From Sphingomonadaceae bacterium (GTDB lineage Bacteria; Pseudomonadota; Alphaproteobacteria; Sphingomonadales; Sphingomonadaceae): a stretch of DNA of 28,331 bases. Position numbers and translations under genes: made by a program. Each line of letters opens with the position of its first letter. The stretch's first letter is position 1. The notes beneath the pieces were generated by a model. It searched no databases. It saw only the letters and a list, made by a program, of their open reading frames with translations, and had not been told where the DNA came from. This document shows positions 1-7,800 of this stretch, one piece after another. The stretch lies in the NCBI GenBank assembly GCA_016742125.1, contig JACVCM010000017.1, positions 13,908 through 42,238 on the forward strand, in the 5' to 3' direction.

Positions 1-75
1 GAGAGGCGGCTCGCGGCGACAATAGGGGCGCCTCCTCGCGAACGGGCCAATCCGGCGGACAGGATTTTAAACTAT

Positions 76-104
76 TTGACATAGCTATTTTTTAGTGTCA
101 TATT
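76..104 (+). promoter_or_regulatory. Putative sigma-70 promoter of the DUF2848-cupin-LysE operon
   Basis: A perfect -35 box TTGACA (76-81) is followed after 17 bp by CATATT (99-104), a 4/6 match to the -10 consensus, in an AT-rich stretch of otherwise GC-rich DNA. It lies about 50 bp before the TTG start of the first gene. TGACA (77-81) and TGTCA (96-100) form an inverted pair 14 bp apart overlapping the promoter, which could be an operator. The remaining upstream bases (1-75) hold nothing I recognise. Confidence 0.4.
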
Positions 105-151
105 TTTCACCATCAATCAACCCCAATGATGACTAAAATAAAGGAATTGTC

Positions 152-844
152 TTGACTGCCGATTGCCAGCTCGACCTCGTGCTCATCGATTCCACTGGTC
201 GCCAGTCCGTATCTGTGACGATATCGCAGCTGGTGATCGCGGGCTGGACAGGCCGCGATCAGCTCGCAATTGAACATCACATCAAAGAACTGGAGGCGCT
301 CGGCATCGCCCGTCCGCGCACCACGCCGATTTATTACCGCGCCTCGGCAACGCGGCTGACCACCGCGCCGGCGATCGAGGCGGTCGGCCCGCATTCCAGC
401 GGCGAGGTCGAATATGTTCTGCTGCGGCATCAGGGGCGCACTTGGGTCGGCATCGGGTCTGACCATACCGACCGGGAGGTCGAGAAATATGGCGTCACCG
501 TTTCCAAGCAGATGTGCGACAAACCGGTTGCGCCCGAATTCTGGCTGGTCGATGACGTGGCCGGTCACTGGGATCAGCTGACATCGCGCGCGTGGATCAT
601 TGAGAACGGCGCGGAAATATTGTATCAACAGGGCCCGCTGGCCGCGATGCTCCCCCCGGAAAGGTTGATCACCGGTTATTTCGGCGACACGATGCGCGAG
701 GGTGCGGCCATGTTCTGCGGCACGCATGGCGCAATCGGCGGCATCCGTCCATCTGCGCGCTTTCGCTTTGAACTCGCCGATCCGGTGCTTGGCCGGACCA
801 TTGGCGCGCAGTATGAAATCGCCGAGCTGCCGATTGAAGGATGA
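152..844 (+). CDS. DUF2848 family protein
   Basis: Encodes 230 aa. The sequence matches my recollection of the DUF2848 family: an SSGEVE motif near residue 86, a GSDHTDRE block near residue 108, SKQ-C-KPVA, a DV-HWDQL segment, MFCGTHG, and a C-terminal DPVLGRTI-Y-LP signature. The biochemical role of the family is unknown to me. The start is TTG at 152, chosen because AAGGAATT sits just upstream at Shine-Dalgarno distance and no ATG gives the same N-terminus. It is first in a three-gene unit with a cupin and a LysE-type exporter, which suggests small-molecule or amino-acid-derivative metabolism. That role is inferred from context only. Confidence 0.8.
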   Translation: MTADCQLDLVLIDSTGRQSVSVTISQLVIAGWTGRDQLAIEHHIKELEALGIARPRTTPIYYRASATRLTTAPAIEAVGPHSSGEVEYVLLRHQGRTWVGIGSDHTDREVEKYGVTVSKQMCDKPVAPEFWLVDDVAGHWDQLTSRAWIIENGAEILYQQGPLAAMLPPERLITGYFGDTMREGAAMFCGTHGAIGGIRPSARFRFELADPVLGRTIGAQYEIAELPIEG

Positions 845-853
845 GGGATCGCT

Positions 854-1261
854 ATGCCGTTCAACAAGCCACATCTTGAATTTCTAAGCCTGAACCCTGC
901 AGAAGGCTGGGAACCAGCACCCGGCTATCCGCCCGGCACCGACATCCACCAGCGGATCTTGGCCAGCGACCTCGATGACGAGAACGGGACGGGCAGCCGC
1001 ACCCGGCTGCTGCGCTTCGGCCCCGGTCAGTTTTCCACCCAGCCCTTTGTCCATCGCCATTGGGAAGAAGTGTATTTGGCGTCGGGCGATCTGGTTGTCG
1101 GCAACGATGCCGAGGGCAATGGCGGCGAAAAATTCGAAGCGCCGACCTATGCCTGCCGCCCACCGGGCGTCTGGCACGGCCCCTTCAAATCCGAAGGCGG
1201 ATGTCTGTTGATCGAATTTCATTATTATGACGAGACGAACCCATATCACGAACCGCAATGA
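854..1261 (+). CDS. Small single-domain cupin protein
   Basis: Encodes 135 aa. A single beta-barrel cupin is suggested by the first motif (HRHWEEVYLASGDL, about residues 68-81) and a later PPGVWHGPF segment (about 103-111) supplying a second histidine. The C-terminus LIEFHYYDE is typical of the ChrR/DUF4437-like cupins that often accompany catabolic genes. The substrate is unknown; it may be a metal-dependent dioxygenase, an isomerase or a binding protein. The gene starts 9 bp after the DUF2848 stop, and its stop overlaps the LysE-type start as ATGA, so the three are very likely co-transcribed and translationally coupled. Confidence 0.75.
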   Translation: MPFNKPHLEFLSLNPAEGWEPAPGYPPGTDIHQRILASDLDDENGTGSRTRLLRFGPGQFSTQPFVHRHWEEVYLASGDLVVGNDAEGNGGEKFEAPTYACRPPGVWHGPFKSEGGCLLIEFHYYDETNPYHEPQ

Positions 1262-1863
1262 CGTTTGACGCACAGCCGACGTCCTATCTGCCGTTTGTGA
1301 CCGCAGCCTTTGCGTTGTTGGCACTGCCGGGGCCATCCAACGCGCTGGTGGCGAACGCCGGGGTAAATTTTGGCTGGCGCGCCGTGCCAATGATGGTTGC
1401 GTCAGTGACGCTGGGCTATGCCGTCGTAATATTGGGGTTGATCTTAATTTTCGGCGAATGGCTCGCCGCGCACCCCGTCATTGCACGCGGCTTGCGGTTG
1501 GCATGCGCGGTGTATCTGCTGTTCCTCGCGGTCAAGCTTTGGCGCTCGCGCCCGGCAAGCGACAGGCAAGCGGGAGCCTTTGCCGGTGAACTCCGCCAAG
1601 TGTTCCTTGTCACACTGCTCAATCCGAAGGGTCTGGTCGCCGGTCTGGCGTTGATCCCAGCTTTTGCTCAACGATCCGGCGACAATGGCATGCCATTGCA
1701 ACTGGGGCTGTTGTTCCTGGCCGTGGCTGCGGTGGCGACCGCGCTTTATACCGCCGCAGGCGGATTGATCAGCATGCGCGCCGACGCCAGTAGCCAGCGT
1801 CTGTTCGCCAAAATGTCGGCATTGGTTGTCGCCGGGTTCGCGATCTATATCGTTATGGGTTAG
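1258..1863 (+). CDS. LysE/RhtB-type amino acid exporter
   Basis: Encodes 201 aa, the usual size of the LysE superfamily. The N-terminal helix contains ALPGPSNALVANAG (about residues 23-36), corresponding to the PGP motif near the family N-terminus. About five to six hydrophobic segments follow, with a conserved NPKG at about 121-124 at the start of the central transmembrane segment. The family exports amino acids and related metabolites from the cytoplasm. The ATG overlaps the cupin stop by 4 bp, so export is coupled to the DUF2848/cupin pair. The substrate is not predictable. The 3' end converges on the minus-strand gene ending at 1900. Confidence 0.85.
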   Translation: MTFDAQPTSYLPFVTAAFALLALPGPSNALVANAGVNFGWRAVPMMVASVTLGYAVVILGLILIFGEWLAAHPVIARGLRLACAVYLLFLAVKLWRSRPASDRQAGAFAGELRQVFLVTLLNPKGLVAGLALIPAFAQRSGDNGMPLQLGLLFLAVAAVATALYTAAGGLISMRADASSQRLFAKMSALVVAGFAIYIVMG

Positions 1864-1899
1864 AGCCTGTCCTGTTCAGTTGAGAAACGCGCGGAAAGT

Positions 1900-2571
1900 T
1901 CAGCGCGCATAAAGCAGGTTCAGCCAATCAACATGGTGCGGACCCCGCGCCGATGCCATCGTCTTGTCGGCTTGCGCGGCCATTTCCGGATTGCCGTAGC
2001 GCACACCATAAACTGTCGGATAATCCACCCAGATTTCATAAACATAGACCAGGTTGCCGCCGACTTCTTCATACAGGCCGATTTGCTGGGTGCCGGGATG
2101 CTTGCCGACCATGCCCATCCCCTGGCTGAGGATGCCAACAAAATCCGCGCGTGCATCGTCGGCGGGCCGGATTTGAGGAATCACGAGCTGACACTTGGGT
2201 CCGATTGGCACACATTTAGTGGAAATGGTGAGTTTCAGCAAGCCCGACAGCTCCTCTGTCGCGGCATGGGGTTCCAGCAGCGCAGTGATCGCCGTCGCTG
2301 TTGCCTGAACCACAGCATTGTCGTCATCACCAACGAAGATCATGGCGAGGCCGGGTTGTTCGCGATGTTCGCTCACCTCGATTTTGGCGGCAGCAGGCAG
2401 ATCGGCGTCTCGCACCGCGAAGGCGAGCGTCGAGACCGCGATGTTGCCCAAACGCCCGCGCCGGAACCAGCCATGCGCGGGCAGGCTAGCGGTGGAATCG
2501 GTCGCAACCGACGCGACAGATGAGGGACGGGAGGCGGGCGCGGTGCCGAATAGTCTGGAAAAAAAACTCAT
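1900..2571 (-). CDS. Hypothetical protein, third gene of the TetR/hydroxylase operon
   Basis: Encodes 223 aa that I do not recognise. The N-terminus (MSFFSRLFG) is a short amphipathic stretch followed by a Ser/Ala/Thr-rich linker to about residue 32, then a compact alpha/beta domain. There is a cysteine pair around KCVPIGPKC (about 120-128). The C-terminal half has an aromatic-rich segment (YVYEIWVDYPTVYGVRYG, about 175-193) that could line a ligand pocket. No signal peptide or transmembrane helix is evident. The start overlaps the TetR stop (ATGA), so it is translationally coupled to the regulator and belongs to the unit beginning at the hydroxylase. It might be an accessory or sensing protein, but that is inference. 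Confidence 0.65.
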   Translation of the reverse strand: MSFFSRLFGTAPASRPSSVASVATDSTASLPAHGWFRRGRLGNIAVSTLAFAVRDADLPAAAKIEVSEHREQPGLAMIFVGDDDNAVVQATATAITALLEPHAATEELSGLLKLTISTKCVPIGPKCQLVIPQIRPADDARADFVGILSQGMGMVGKHPGTQQIGLYEEVGGNLVYVYEIWVDYPTVYGVRYGNPEMAAQADKTMASARGPHHVDWLNLLYAR

Positions 2572-3200
2572 CTCTTACTCCCTTCGGTCATAAAGCCCCG
2601 CACCGCGCGGATGATATGATCCGCCAGCTGATGCCGCGCGACATCGTCATGCGATTCATGCTCAAAGCCAGCATAGCGCAGCAACAGCGCGTGGATGCAG
2701 TGCGCGATCATCGCCGGATCAAGGTCGGCGGCAACCCGCCCCGCACGCTGTTCGCGTTCGATAATCGCAATATAGATATTCAGGATTTCGCCGTCGCGTT
2801 CCTCGGCTTGCTCATTGTTGCCGCGTAACAGGGCTTCGGCTTGCACGGCCTTGAAAACATGCCGGTTCTCGCCGAAAATCCTGCTGCCCGCCGACATCAG
2901 CATGGCGATACTGGCGGCCAAATCCAGACCGGCACCGGCCGCGCCCCTGGTCAGCGCCAGTATTTCGCGGTGGACTTCCCCGATCAGCGCCGAAAGCAGA
3001 TCGGCCTTGGTCGGGAAGTGATAATAGAATGTCCCCTGGGCGATGCCCGATCTTGCCACAATGTCCGCGACCGTCATGTCGTCGATGCTGCCCGAAGCCA
3101 GCGCCAGTTTTGCACAGCGAATAATGTCATCGCGTTTGTGCTGAGGGCGCCCAGCGGCGCGAACATTGGACTGGGCGGCGGAGGCGGAGGCAGTGGCCAT
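2568..3200 (-). CDS. TetR family transcriptional regulator
   Basis: Encodes 210 aa, typical for TetR. The N-terminal helix-turn-helix is clear: TVADIVARSGIAQGTFYYHF spans about residues 43-62, followed by TKADLL. The C-terminal 140 residues are the helical ligand-binding and dimerisation part. The gene lies 5 bp after the FAD hydroxylase stop and overlaps the next gene by 4 bp, so it is the middle gene of a three-gene unit. The perfect inverted repeat at 4993-5005 next to the operon promoter is the likely operator, giving feedback control relieved by a hydroxylase substrate or product. The ligand is unknown. Confidence 0.9.
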   Translation of the reverse strand: MATASASAAQSNVRAAGRPQHKRDDIIRCAKLALASGSIDDMTVADIVARSGIAQGTFYYHFPTKADLLSALIGEVHREILALTRGAAGAGLDLAASIAMLMSAGSRIFGENRHVFKAVQAEALLRGNNEQAEERDGEILNIYIAIIEREQRAGRVAADLDPAMIAHCIHALLLRYAGFEHESHDDVARHQLADHIIRAVRGFMTEGSKR

Positions 3201-3205
3201 CGCCC

Positions 3206-4963
3206 CTACTCAGCCGCTTGCAACATCCCCGGCAACGCCCCCGCGAAGCCGGGTAAGGCGGCGATATAGGGCGTTGTCCGGATGGCCGGAAAATGCTTAT
3301 CCATATAGGCGTCAAACCGCCCCTCATCGGCCGGGCGACAGCGCATCGCGACATAAAGATCGGGCCGGATCAGAAAGAAGCAATCCGAAAATGCACCATA
3401 GCGAATATGCGCCTGGGCCTCATAATCGATGATCGTGTCTTCGTCTTCGCCCATATTATACTGGATCGCGACCATATAGGCGCGGACCCAACCATTATAG
3501 TTGCGGTTCACCGATTTCACGAAATTGCGGATATAATCGCGGCGCTCGTCGGTCACCTGAATGCCGGTAAATACCAGCAGCACATGTTTGGTGCCATCGC
3601 GGTTCAGAACCTCGAAAAGCCGACTGCGCTTGCGGCTCAACCCGACGCCGACGCCGTGCGCGTCGGTGGCGCACAGTCCGGGTTTGGGGGCCTTATCCGA
3701 CTTTGCATAATCGGGGAAACCGCCGATATAGCTGATCGCCTTGCCGCTATAGCCGTCATATTCGGCGTTCAGCGGGCCGTTTTTGTACTCGCGATACCCG
3801 GCCAGCATTTCGCGAAACATTTTCTGCACCCCTGGACGGCGGGTGCCATATTTGACAAAGGCATTGCGCGCACGTTTCCAGAACCAGTGGCGGGTGCGCG
3901 ACATTTTATCGGCCTGTTCGGTGGCTTTCAGCACATCGGCAATCACCGGTTTGCGCTCGGCTTCATAGCTGTCGAGCAATGCCTCACCGCCCACGCCTTT
4001 CAGGAAATGAGCGAGCTTCCACGCCAGATTATAGCCATCGCCAATGCCGTTATTCTGGCCTTGACCGCCAACCGGCGAATGGATATGCGCCGCATCGCCC
4101 ATCAGGATCACCCGGCCATGCCGGAAATTCGGTACCATCCGGTTGGAAATCCAGAAGGCCGAAGACCAGGCGATTTCGCCGATCCGGAAGGCAAAGTGGC
4201 GTTTGTGAATGTCCACCAGCTTTTGCAATTCCTCAACCGGCGGCAGGTCGGGCTTCACGCGCGGATCGTCAAAATCCATCGAGATCGCCATGCGCCAGTA
4301 ACCCGACCGCAGTAGTGTCATGATCAGCAGTGTATCGTCCGAATAGGAAAAATAGGTCACGCCCTGCGGCGGCGGCGGCGTGTCCCATTCGGCTTTGAAA
4401 TCGAGAAGATATTCGCCCTGCAACTGCACCCCGCTAAAATCCTCACCCAGCTGCTTGCGCACCGTTGAGCGGCCACCGTCGCATGCCGCCAGGAACGAAC
4501 AGGTCATCGTCTCGTCACGGCCATCCTCGTGCACCAGCACGCAATCGACATGATCCGACGCGGCGGTAAACGACTTCAGCTCGACCGGACGCTCCACCTT
4601 CACCCCATGATCGGCGAGAAGCTCGATCAGGATGCGCTCGTTCTCCGGTTGGGTGTTGGTCATCGAAAATGGATAGGGCGATTCCAGACCATGCATCGCC
4701 AACTGACCCAGTTTGCGGCCATTGTAATAATAATGCACCGCTTCGACCGGAAAGGATGTGTCATACATCTTTTCGCCCAGCCCGATCCGCTCAAAAATCT
4801 CTTGCGTCCGCGCAAAAGTCCCGAGTGCCCGCCCTTCGAGCCGCCCGCGTTGCGGCACCATATCGATAATCCGTACCGGAACACCCTGACGCGTCAGCTC
4901 AACGGCGGTCGTCAGCCCCGTCGGGCCGGCCCCGACGATCAAAACCGGATGGATAACGGACAT
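3206..4963 (-). CDS. FAD-dependent aromatic hydroxylase (PheA/TfdB/MhpA-like), copy 1
   Basis: Encodes 585 aa, a single-component flavoprotein hydroxylase that would use NAD(P)H and O2 to hydroxylate a phenolic or related compound in the cytoplasm. The Rossmann motif GAGPTG is at 11-16, the DG motif CDGGRS at 161-166, and the GD motif GDAAHIHSPVGGQG at 289-302. The last 170 residues match the thioredoxin-like C-terminal domain of the phenol hydroxylase class. I chose ATG at 4963 because AAAGGG lies 8 nt upstream; a TTG two codons earlier is too close to that site. It is first in an operon with TetR and the 223-aa protein. The substrate cannot be assigned. It is clearly paralogous to the hydroxylase at 5119-6813. 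Confidence 0.9.
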   Translation of the reverse strand: MSVIHPVLIVGAGPTGLTTAVELTRQGVPVRIIDMVPQRGRLEGRALGTFARTQEIFERIGLGEKMYDTSFPVEAVHYYYNGRKLGQLAMHGLESPYPFSMTNTQPENERILIELLADHGVKVERPVELKSFTAASDHVDCVLVHEDGRDETMTCSFLAACDGGRSTVRKQLGEDFSGVQLQGEYLLDFKAEWDTPPPPQGVTYFSYSDDTLLIMTLLRSGYWRMAISMDFDDPRVKPDLPPVEELQKLVDIHKRHFAFRIGEIAWSSAFWISNRMVPNFRHGRVILMGDAAHIHSPVGGQGQNNGIGDGYNLAWKLAHFLKGVGGEALLDSYEAERKPVIADVLKATEQADKMSRTRHWFWKRARNAFVKYGTRRPGVQKMFREMLAGYREYKNGPLNAEYDGYSGKAISYIGGFPDYAKSDKAPKPGLCATDAHGVGVGLSRKRSRLFEVLNRDGTKHVLLVFTGIQVTDERRDYIRNFVKSVNRNYNGWVRAYMVAIQYNMGEDEDTIIDYEAQAHIRYGAFSDCFFLIRPDLYVAMRCRPADEGRFDAYMDKHFPAIRTTPYIAALPGFAGALPGMLQAAE

Positions 4964-4992
4964 CGCCAAAACCCTTTCATAACCATTTTTAG

Positions 4993-5005
4993 ACTGACAG
5001 TCAGT
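4993..5005. promoter_or_regulatory. Perfect inverted repeat, probable TetR operator
   Basis: ACTGACAGTCAGT is a 13-bp perfect palindrome around a central A, a form common among TetR-family operators. It lies about 30 bp upstream of the hydroxylase ATG and directly downstream of the predicted -10 box, so bound protein would cover the transcription start. The TetR encoded in the same operon is the obvious candidate. Binding is inferred. Confidence 0.65.
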
Positions 5006-5009
5006 ATAA

Positions 5010-5036
5010 ATTATAGGTATCAGACAATGCTGTCAA
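5010..5036 (-). promoter_or_regulatory. Strong sigma-70-like promoter of the hydroxylase-TetR operon
   Basis: Read on the minus strand there is a perfect TTGACA (5036-5031) and a perfect TATAAT (5015-5010) 15 bp apart. A TAATTT two bases further on gives a 17-bp spacing. Transcription would start around 5003, inside the inverted repeat at 4993-5005. An ATG in good context follows at 4963. Confidence 0.6.
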
Positions 5037-5082
5037 TCGGGTTGTTAAGGGCGAGGAGGAGCCGGACTCGATCAGTCTTGGA

Positions 5083-5108
5083 GGTCAGCAAGAAAGGATC
5101 CGCTGACC
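5083..5108 (-). terminator. Stem-loop after the second FAD hydroxylase, possible terminator
   Basis: GGTCAGC (5083-5089) and GCTGACC (5102-5108) form a perfect 7-bp stem with a 12-nt loop, beginning about 11 nt after the hydroxylase stop at 5119. No run of T follows, so if it terminates transcription it is not a canonical Rho-independent site. It could instead be an upstream regulatory site for the promoter at 5010-5036. Confidence 0.3.
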
Positions 5109-5118
5109 GGCGCGCGCA

Positions 5119-6813
5119 TCACTCCGCTTCCACCCCGCTCATACCCGGATAATGGCGTTGCAGATATTTGAGCAGCAGGGCGAAATCCACCGGGCGGCTG
5201 CGCAAGCTGATATAGCCGTCGGGGCGGATGAAATAGAGGCATTCGCGGCGAGCGCCGTAAGCAATATGGGCGTCTGACATGCGGTCGAACAGCATTCCTT
5301 TGCCCGAAATGATCGGCACTGAAATGACATAAGGCTCAATCCAGTCGCCGCTGGTCTCGCGAATGCGGATCACCTCTTGTTGCAATTCGGCATAGCGCTC
5401 GGGCGACACAAAGGGACCGCCAAAGATCAAGAGATGATGTTTCGCGGGGTTCAGCGCAAATAATTCATTGAGCCGCCGCCAGCGATGTTCGCCCGATAGC
5501 GTCAGACCGTGGACATCGGGCGCGAGCATACCGGGCTTTGGCCCTTTGCTGAATTTGGGAATGCCGCCGAAGATCGAACCAAATCCCGGGTCAGCATCAT
5601 AAGCATCCAGATTAAGCGGGCTGTCGGGATAAGAGCGATAGCCGCTGAGCAGCGTCTGAAACTGTTTCTGCATTGCGCCGAGCTTCACGCCGACCAGAAT
5701 CACAACATTACGGACCCGCGCAAAGAAGGGATTGCGGGTCAGCAAAACCTTCTCGCCGATGCCGGTCCCAGTCAGCAAATCCTTGATTACTGGCATGCGT
5801 TCGGCATCATAGCTGTCGAGCAGCTTGTCGGGTGCCGCGCCTTTCAGCACATGCGCGAGTTTCCAGCCCAGATTGCTGGCATCGGCAATGCCGGTGTTCA
5901 TGCCCTGGCCGCCCACCGGCGAGTGGATATGCGCGGCGTCGCCCATCAGGAATACCCGGCCATGGCGCAATTGCTCGACCCGGCGGTTGGCGATGTAGAA
6001 AGAGGACGCCCAGGTCACATTGGACAAAGTCACGTCTAAGCCAGGGATCTCATCGAGCAGCTTTTGCATGACCTCCAGCGTCGGCCCTTCGGGTTTCATC
6101 CGGGGGTCGTCCTGATCCTTGAACGAGACAATCACCCGCCAGCTCCCACGCGGTAGCGGCACCATCGCGATCATGCTGGTGGTGCTCAAAAAGCTTTGGC
6201 CGACACCATAAGGTGGAAAGCGACCGTTGCGCCATTCGACGTCGCAATCGATCAGATATTCGCCCTGCATCTTGAGGCCATCGAAGCTAAGCCCCAGCTG
6301 GCGACGGATGCCGCTGCGTCCGCCATCGCACGCTGCGAGATAGACAGCGTCGACGATCTCAGTCTTGCCCTTGGCATCGACAATATTGCAGGCAATCCGG
6401 TCGCCATGGTCGGTGAAGGCGTCGAGTGTGCGAAAGCGTTCGACTTGGTGGCCAAGCTCAGCCAGCCGTTCGATCAGATGGCGTTCGGTTTCTGCCTGGT
6501 TGATCATGAAACCCAGCGGATAGCTGGAATTGGCACCATGCAGGCTGACGCGGGTCAGCATCTTGCCATTCCAGTGAAATTGGAACCCTTCGATCGGGGT
6601 GCCTTCATAATACATCCGGTCAAGCGCACCGATGCGTTCGAAAATCTCCTGCGACCGCGCAAACGTACCGAGCGCGCGCGATTCGACCGCGGGGCGGGCG
6701 GCTTCGCGGTCGACGATTCGAAACGGCACGCCGTGCAAAGCCAGTTCAATCGCCAGGGTCAGCCCGGTCGGACCGGCACCGACGATCAGCACGGCGGTAT
6801 TGGTGCTGCCCAT
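5119..6813 (-). CDS. FAD-dependent aromatic hydroxylase (PheA/TfdB/MhpA-like), copy 2
   Basis: Encodes 564 aa from ATG at 6813. The reading frame stays open further upstream, but the FAD motif starts only 11 residues after this ATG and a GAGAGAAG stretch lies just before it. GAGPTG is at 12-17, CDGGRS at 162-167, and GDAAHIHSPVGGQG at 291-304. The C-terminal part, with an FIRPDGYISLRSRP segment near the end, resembles the thioredoxin-like domain of phenol hydroxylases. The expected reaction is NAD(P)H- and O2-dependent hydroxylation of an aromatic compound. It shares long identical stretches with the copy at 3206-4963 (ESRALGTFAR and RHGRV-LMGDAAHIHSPVGGQG regions), so the two are paralogues with probably different substrates. 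It lies 56 bp after a membrane-protein gene on the same strand. Confidence 0.9.
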   Translation of the reverse strand: MGSTNTAVLIVGAGPTGLTLAIELALHGVPFRIVDREAARPAVESRALGTFARSQEIFERIGALDRMYYEGTPIEGFQFHWNGKMLTRVSLHGANSSYPLGFMINQAETERHLIERLAELGHQVERFRTLDAFTDHGDRIACNIVDAKGKTEIVDAVYLAACDGGRSGIRRQLGLSFDGLKMQGEYLIDCDVEWRNGRFPPYGVGQSFLSTTSMIAMVPLPRGSWRVIVSFKDQDDPRMKPEGPTLEVMQKLLDEIPGLDVTLSNVTWASSFYIANRRVEQLRHGRVFLMGDAAHIHSPVGGQGMNTGIADASNLGWKLAHVLKGAAPDKLLDSYDAERMPVIKDLLTGTGIGEKVLLTRNPFFARVRNVVILVGVKLGAMQKQFQTLLSGYRSYPDSPLNLDAYDADPGFGSIFGGIPKFSKGPKPGMLAPDVHGLTLSGEHRWRRLNELFALNPAKHHLLIFGGPFVSPERYAELQQEVIRIRETSGDWIEPYVISVPIISGKGMLFDRMSDAHIAYGARRECLYFIRPDGYISLRSRPVDFALLLKYLQRHYPGMSGVEAE

Positions 6814-6869
6814 GGTTCCGGATCTTCTCTCACTTGGGGCGCGCCGGGATATGTCCGGTCGGCCGTCGA

Positions 6870-7550
6870 TCATGACGCCTCGCGCGTCCGGCGCTGCCGG
6901 GCAAAGGCGACGCCCTCGACCAGCAATCCCAGCCCCAGGCCGCCGACCAGAAACACCAGAAAGGGCGGATTTTCCCGTGGCCCCGGCAGCGCGTCGATCC
7001 CGGCAAAAGCCACGATCGCCATCGGGATCGCGCTGCCGACGGCGACGCCCGCGACGCGCTTGGTCCAGGGAACCTGGGCGCGGCCGAGCAGCAGGAAAAT
7101 GAACGGGCCGAGATAGGGCGGCAAGGTCGCGGCGATCAGCGTGGTACATAGCAGCGGATACTGCCTGGTCGCGGCCACCGGCACCGGTTCGCGCTTGCCC
7201 GCCGGATCCGCCGGGACGAGCGCCTCCCCCATCCGCCCGATCAGCAGCGCGGCGGCGATGCCGACGATCCAGGTCGCCAGCAGACCCGGCCATACTCCGC
7301 CCGATGCAACCGCCGCCGCGACCATTGCCCGGCGCGGAATCCATACCAGCGCCCCGCCCGCGAGATGCATCACCCAGGAAAGCAATCCCCCGCCCACCTC
7401 CGCCGACACCAACACCCGGGCAATTTCGGTAGGCACGGGTGCTGCTGCGAGGAGCGCAGGGCCATAAACGCCGCCAATGCCCAGCAGAAAGACCGCGATG
7501 GCGAAAACAACGGGGACGTTATAACCGGCGGTACCTCCATTGACGTGCAC
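6870..7550 (-). CDS. Unrecognised polytopic inner-membrane protein
   Basis: Encodes 226 aa, dominated by long hydrophobic segments at about 12-34, 45-66, 74-100, 128-152, 160-180 and 190-212. That suggests about six transmembrane helices, with no signal peptide and a basic C-terminus (RQRRTREAS). I cannot place it in a transporter family. The start is GTG at 7550, chosen because GAGGGG lies 6 nt upstream. It is upstream of and probably co-transcribed with the second FAD hydroxylase, so a role in transport or membrane handling of that enzyme's substrate is possible, by context only. Confidence 0.65.
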   Translation of the reverse strand: MHVNGGTAGYNVPVVFAIAVFLLGIGGVYGPALLAAAPVPTEIARVLVSAEVGGGLLSWVMHLAGGALVWIPRRAMVAAAVASGGVWPGLLATWIVGIAAALLIGRMGEALVPADPAGKREPVPVAATRQYPLLCTTLIAATLPPYLGPFIFLLLGRAQVPWTKRVAGVAVGSAIPMAIVAFAGIDALPGPRENPPFLVFLVGGLGLGLLVEGVAFARQRRTREAS

Positions 7551-7593
7551 ACTGATCCCCTCAACGTCTTAAGGCCACATAAGCAAAACCCGG

Positions 7594-7620
7594 TCTATAG
7601 CCTGACATGCGCGCAGTCAA
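7594..7620 (-). promoter_or_regulatory. Putative promoter of the membrane protein-hydroxylase 2 unit
   Basis: On the minus strand TTGACT (7620-7615) and TATAGA (7599-7594) are 15 bp apart, in an AT-rich gap about 45 bp before the GTG start at 7550. TGAC (7603-7606) and GTCA (7616-7619) half-sites lie in the spacer and recall the arms of the perfect repeat at 4993-5005, though the spacing differs. The rest of the gap, 7621-7769, shows no gene. Confidence 0.3.
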
Positions 7621-7769
7621 TTTATAAACTTATTTATACCTTTATTTCACAGCTATGAAGTTTGCGACATTTGTTTGAACCTGTCGTCATTCTGCTGTCC
7701 GCGGTCCCGTTTTGAGCTAAGACACACGCTTTCCCTACAGTTGCAGTCGCATAAACTGGATGATGGCCG

Positions 7770-7787
7770 GTTCATTTCCGCATGAAC
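7770..7787. repeat. 6-bp inverted repeat downstream of the 132-aa gene
   Basis: GTTCAT and ATGAAC form a perfect 6-bp stem with a 6-nt loop. It lies 13 nt beyond the stop of the minus-strand gene at 7801. There is no T-tract on either strand, so it is at best a weak termination or mRNA-end structure. Confidence 0.25.
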
Positions 7788-7800
7788 GAACATATACGAG

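Noticed and set aside
1888..1907. CGCGC/GCGCG stem between convergent genes as a terminator
   Set aside because: The stem is only five pairs with a 10-nt loop, runs into the coding end at 1900 and has no T-tract.
3293..4315. Long plus-strand open frame opposite the first hydroxylase
   Set aside because: It is antisense to a clear FAD hydroxylase with all motifs, so it is a shadow frame in GC-rich DNA.
6814..7344. N-terminal extension of the second FAD hydroxylase frame
   Set aside because: The extension runs through the membrane-protein gene in another frame, is Gly/Arg-rich like a shadow frame, and the FAD motif sits normally after the ATG at 6813.
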